From assembly GCF_026409565.1 (NCBI RefSeq), contig NZ_CP112881.1:2487501-2551500 (forward strand): 64,000 nucleotides of DNA. The letters run 5' to 3'. Every line of letters starts with the position of its first letter. Within the stretch, counting starts at the first letter, position 1. This document shows positions 60,662-64,000 of the stretch, one piece after another. The stretch is from Sneathiella aquimaris (GTDB taxonomy: Bacteria > Pseudomonadota > Alphaproteobacteria > Sneathiellales > Sneathiellaceae). Under the pieces are notes generated by a model that was not told where the DNA came from, did no database searches, and saw only the letters and a program-made list of their open reading frames with translations. Made by a program: the position numbers and the translations under genes.

Positions 60662-62923
60662 ATGGCAAAATTGCTGACACGTAGAAAGTTTCTTATTGCT
60701 GGCGCTCTGGTCGGTGGCGGGATCGCAATCGGATACGGGCTGCGGGATGAAAAACCCGCAAATGCCGCGCTAAAAGCGACGACCGGCCAAGGCGAATTTG
60801 CCCTGAACGCCTATGTAAAAATTGACAAAGAGGGTCAAATTACCATTGCAATACCGCAGGCTGAAATGGGCCAAGGCATCTTTACGGCCCTTGCAATGCT
60901 AGTCGCTGAGGAACTGGAAGTATCGCTAGATCAAATCACAGCCGAACCCGCACCAATTGATCCGGTTTACGCCAATGTCGTCGCGCTGATGGACAGCCTT
61001 CCCTTTTCAGATGCCCATCATAAGGGCGAAGCCACTATCGGTGCTTGGGGGATGAAGAATGTGGGCGAAATGCTTGGCTTGCAAGCGACTGGTGGCAGCA
61101 CAAGTGTTCGGAATTCATGGCAGCCGATGCAACAGGCTGGTGCGACTGCGCGCGAAATGCTGATCGCAGGTGCCGCCAGCAAGTGGGGCGTTTCTGCAAA
61201 AGAGTGCGAAGCAAAATCGGGAACCATTCGCCATGCCGCTTCCGGAAAATCAGCCCCCTATGCAGACATTGTTGAATTTGCGGCAAAGCAGCCTCTACCG
61301 TCGAATATCCCGCTAAAAAACAAAGGCAATCGCCGGGTTATTGGCACGTCTCAAAAACGGTTGGACATTCCCGGGAAGGTAGATGGCAGCGCCCTTTTTG
61401 GCGTGGATATTGAGCTTCCGGAAATGGCCTATAGTGCGGTGAAGCTTTCTCCTGTTTTTGGCGGAACTGTTGCATCTTGGGACCCTGAAGCTATAAAATC
61501 CATGCCCGGCTTCATCAAGGCCGTAAAATTTGAAACGGGCGTTGCAGTCATTGCAGACAGTTTCTGGCGCGCAAAAAAAGCGGTCGAGGCATTGCCTGTT
61601 GAATTTAACGACGGTGAACACCGGGCCCTATCCACGCAAATGGTCTTTGATGCGTATGAAAAAGGACTAAACAGTTCTGACGGACGTTCATACGCCGAAA
61701 GCGGCGATGTTCTTGCTGAAATCGGTTCGAATTCAAACGTTGTTTCCGCGCGCTATAAAGCACCTTTTCTTGCGCATGCCTGCATGGAGCCAATGAATTG
61801 TACGGCGCGGGTGGATGATAATTCTGTTGAGATATGGGCACCGAACCAATCCCCAACACTCGCCGCCTGGTTTGCTGAGAAAGTTGCAGATGTGCCCGCC
61901 GAAAATGTCAAAGTGAATTCAACATTTTTGGGGGGTGGTTTTGGACGTCGCATTGAAATTGATTATGTCGTTATGGCCGTTACGATTGCCAAAGAACTGC
62001 CCGGACGTCCTGTAAAACTCGTCTGGACCCGTGAAAACGACATCCAGCACGACATGTATCGTCCTGCTGCAATGGCCGACTTCAAGGCAACACTGAACAA
62101 TGGTGGAACCATTAATGGCTGGCATACCCGGTTGGCAAGCCCTTCTGTTGCACGCTCCTTTACCGAAAGGCTTCTACCTTGGGCCGGGGCGGATATGCCT
62201 GACAACACAACAGCCGAAGGGGCAGCTGATATTGCCTATCAATTCCCGCATATGCTTGTCGAACATTTTCCGACCCAGATCCCCGTTCCCGTTGGCTTCT
62301 GGCGAAGTGTTGGCCATTCCTACAATGGTTTTTTCACTGAGAGCTTTATGGACGAAATGGCCGTTGCTGCTAAACAGGATCCCATTGATTTTCGGTTATC
62401 CCATCTTGGAAACCATCCCGATTATTCAGATGTCCTGAAAAAGCTGAAACAGGTCAGTGGATGGCAAAAACCCCTTGGAGAAAACCGGGGACGCGGCGTC
62501 GCCCTTCATGAATCCTTCGGCACAATCGTCGGGCAGGTCGTTGAAATAACAATGCTTGACGATCAGACGATCAAGATTGACAAGGTTTATTGTGTTGTTG
62601 ACTGCGGTGAAGTTGTTAATCCTGATACTGTCGCCGCTCAAATGGAAAGTGCTATAATATTTGGCCTGACAGCCGCTTTATTTGGCGAGATTACCCTTAA
62701 AGATGGGCGCGTCGAGCAGAGTAACTTTCCAGATTACGAAATGATGCAGCTGGCTCATTGTCCGGATATTGAAGTTCATCTCGCGCCCTCTGGTCGTCCA
62801 TTGGGGGGGATCGGAGAGCCGGGGACACCACCTATCGCGCCTGCCCTTACAAACGCAATTTTCAATGCATCGAAAACCAGAATACGGGAACTGCCGATCA
62901 CTAAATCAGGTTTTTCTGTCTGA
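60662..62923 (+). CDS. iorB: molybdenum-binding subunit of isoquinoline 1-oxidoreductase-type enzyme
   Basis: This 753-residue protein starts with a twin-arginine signal (TRRKFLIAG at 6-14, then a Gly-rich hydrophobic stretch), so the complex is exported folded together with its small subunit. The aldehyde oxidase/xanthine dehydrogenase a/b hammerhead domain follows, then the Mo-binding part with FLGGGFGRRIEIDY, the PVPVGFWRSVGHS stretch and the catalytic Glu in GGIGEPGTPP near the C-terminus. It hydroxylates N-heterocycles or aldehydes; the actual substrate is unknown. Regulated by the divergent TetR gene. Confidence 0.93.
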   Translation: MAKLLTRRKFLIAGALVGGGIAIGYGLRDEKPANAALKATTGQGEFALNAYVKIDKEGQITIAIPQAEMGQGIFTALAMLVAEELEVSLDQITAEPAPIDPVYANVVALMDSLPFSDAHHKGEATIGAWGMKNVGEMLGLQATGGSTSVRNSWQPMQQAGATAREMLIAGAASKWGVSAKECEAKSGTIRHAASGKSAPYADIVEFAAKQPLPSNIPLKNKGNRRVIGTSQKRLDIPGKVDGSALFGVDIELPEMAYSAVKLSPVFGGTVASWDPEAIKSMPGFIKAVKFETGVAVIADSFWRAKKAVEALPVEFNDGEHRALSTQMVFDAYEKGLNSSDGRSYAESGDVLAEIGSNSNVVSARYKAPFLAHACMEPMNCTARVDDNSVEIWAPNQSPTLAAWFAEKVADVPAENVKVNSTFLGGGFGRRIEIDYVVMAVTIAKELPGRPVKLVWTRENDIQHDMYRPAAMADFKATLNNGGTINGWHTRLASPSVARSFTERLLPWAGADMPDNTTAEGAADIAYQFPHMLVEHFPTQIPVPVGFWRSVGHSYNGFFTESFMDEMAVAAKQDPIDFRLSHLGNHPDYSDVLKKLKQVSGWQKPLGENRGRGVALHESFGTIVGQVVEITMLDDQTIKIDKVYCVVDCGEVVNPDTVAAQMESAIIFGLTAALFGEITLKDGRVEQSNFPDYEMMQLAHCPDIEVHLAPSGRPLGGIGEPGTPPIAPALTNAIFNASKTRIRELPITKSGFSV

Positions 62924-62931
62924 GTATTAAA

Positions 62932-62970
62932 CCTTCACGTCAAACGGCTTATCGCTTGTTGACGTGAAGG
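62932..62970. terminator. hairpin at the convergent iorB/histidine kinase gene ends
   Basis: CCTTCACGTCAA and TTGACGTGAAGG form a perfect 12-base stem with a 15-base loop. It overlaps the last codons of the kinase gene. Only short T-runs follow, so efficiency is unclear. Confidence 0.6.
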
Positions 62971-64000
62971 GCTTTATGCAATGCTTCTGACAACCTGATC
63001 TTGGTGAACGGCTTATATAATATCTCGATACCATCCGGCAGTTTCTCTTTAGATGAAATAGCATTTCCGGTAAAACCTGACATCAAGACAGCCGGTAGAT
63101 CAGGCCGGATTTCTTTTGCGGCTAAAATCAGCTCTAAACCATTTAATCCGTTCGGCAGGATTACGTCAGAGAGAAGAAGATCAACCGATTGGGTTTTCAA
63201 TATTTCGATGGCCGCACCACTATCAGAACATTCCAGATGATCATATCCAATAGAGCCTATCTGCTTTGAGACAAGGTTCAGTACATCAGGATTATCTTCC
63301 ACAATTAGTACCACCTCACCGTGACCTTCGTGCAAAAGCTGCTCTTTAGCATCTTTTTTGTTCTGTTTACCCATTTGAACACGCGGAAGATAAAGTTGGA
63401 TTGAGGTTCCTTTTCCAACTTCACTATAAACAGTAATGTGGCCGCCTGACTGTTTTACAAATCCAAAAACCATACTTAATCCAAGCCCACTTCCCTTCCC
63501 GACCTCTTTGGTGGTGAAGAAAGGCTCCAGGATTTTTTCCTTAATGTCTTCAGCAATCCCCTCACCTGTGTCACTGACGACGATACAGACATATTCACCC
63601 GCCTTAAGCTCCGGTATATTGTCAGTATATTCTTCATCTAAAGATGTTGTGAAGCATTCGATTAGCAATTCGCCGCCATTTGGCATCGCGTCCCGCGCAT
63701 TCACGGCAAGGTTCAAAAGAGCATTTTCGAGTTCGGCAGGATCAATCAGAACGTTGCAGTCATTCCTCAAATTTGTTTTCACGTGCACCAGCTCACCTAG
63801 TGCCCGCTCTAACAAACTGCGCATTTCAAGTATAACGGACCCGGCTTCGACGACGACTGGGTTCAATGTTTGTTGTCGCGAATAAGCCAGAAGCTGATGG
63901 GTCAGCAAGGCGCCGCGTTCGGCTCCTTTAATCGCATCCGCCAAATTCTTCGCAAATTCGCCCTCTAAAAGCTTGGTTTCCTCAATCAGTTCAAGATTAC
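62949..64000 (-). CDS. hybrid histidine kinase, C-terminal part, cut by the window edge
   Basis: The open frame continues without a start through base 64000 (readable there as NLELIEETKLLEGEF), so the N-terminal sensor and the phospho-His are outside the window. Visible are the end of HisKA, the ATPase domain (N-box ELENALLNLAVNARD, DTGEGIA, GKGSGLGLSM) and a C-terminal receiver with the acceptor Asp in LLLSDVILP and a late Lys in LYKPF. Its architecture and sequence resemble the kinase at 16578. Output unknown; no DNA-binding partner gene is next to it in the window. Confidence 0.93.
   Translation of the reverse strand, partial: NLELIEETKLLEGEFAKNLADAIKGAERGALLTHQLLAYSRQQTLNPVVVEAGSVILEMRSLLERALGELVHVKTNLRNDCNVLIDPAELENALLNLAVNARDAMPNGGELLIECFTTSLDEEYTDNIPELKAGEYVCIVVSDTGEGIAEDIKEKILEPFFTTKEVGKGSGLGLSMVFGFVKQSGGHITVYSEVGKGTSIQLYLPRVQMGKQNKKDAKEQLLHEGHGEVVLIVEDNPDVLNLVSKQIGSIGYDHLECSDSGAAIEILKTQSVDLLLSDVILPNGLNGLELILAAKEIRPDLPAVLMSGFTGNAISSKEKLPDGIEILYKPFTKIRLSEALHKALHVNKR

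Noticed and set aside
1-64000. tRNA or rRNA genes, CRISPR arrays, prophage or integrative element ends
   Set aside because: I looked for cloverleaf-like CCA ends, regularly spaced repeats, integrase or phage structural genes and found none that I could support.

Overview
The window reads as chromosomal DNA of a free-living, probably marine-type alphaproteobacterium. The base composition looks close to half G+C. The gene content fits that group: TRAP-type malonate uptake, many short-chain dehydrogenase and MaoC enzymes, GFA proteins, molybdenum hydroxylases, a CGNR zinc-finger regulator and the PrkA/YeaH/SpoVR trio. I cannot name the genus from sequence alone. I see no rRNA, tRNA, CRISPR array, prophage or complete insertion sequence.

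Layout. 1-2579 (minus strand): an acyl-CoA operon with an SDR, a MaoC hydratase, a nitroreductase and the start of another gene. 2789-10910: a glyoxylate reductase-like enzyme and a VOC protein, then a malonate module. In that module matP-matQ-matM (TRAP transporter) and matA (malonyl-CoA decarboxylase) run on the minus strand, and matR (GntR) and matB (malonyl-CoA synthetase) run on the plus strand. A perfect palindromic operator sits in the divergent promoter. 10907-14011: a DUF2867 protein, a MarR regulator and an iron-sulfur/SCP2 fusion protein, with twin operators, then a CGNR regulator. 14199-19799: an acid phosphatase, a YeiH-type exporter, a hybrid histidine kinase and a GST. 19941-28777: a peptide/N-acyl amino-acid scavenging block (DUF2817 peptidase, oligopeptide ABC transporter, ArgE, EamA transporter). 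28895-38363: betB, prkA-yeaH-spoVR, then tdh-kbl with a divergent XRE-cupin regulator. 38370-49091: glycerate kinase, GFA protein, molybdopterin oxidoreductase, D-amino-acid dehydrogenase-like protein, AraC regulator plus GMC oxidoreductase, K+ channel, MscS and SulP. 49586-51433: RhlE helicase and a DUF1801 protein.

The most unusual region is 51415-56545. It holds an ECF-like sigma factor divergent from seven small paralogous plus-strand genes. Five are clear members of the RebB ('killing trait', R-body) family and two are strongly diverged relatives. A complete type I methionine aminopeptidase lies on the opposite strand between the two groups of reb genes, and a lone helix-turn-helix/coiled-coil protein of transposase-OrfA type closes the array. 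R-bodies are coiled protein ribbons known from Caedibacter endosymbionts and some free-living or plant- and animal-associated proteobacteria. This locus is therefore a candidate contractile or extending ribbon system. Every Reb paralog here starts with Met followed by a small residue, the class of N-terminus that methionine aminopeptidase trims.

56595-64000: recQ, a soluble methyl-accepting protein, a TetR regulator divergent from iorA-iorB (isoquinoline 1-oxidoreductase-type molybdenum hydroxylase) with a clear palindromic operator, and the C-terminal part of a second hybrid histidine kinase running off the right edge.
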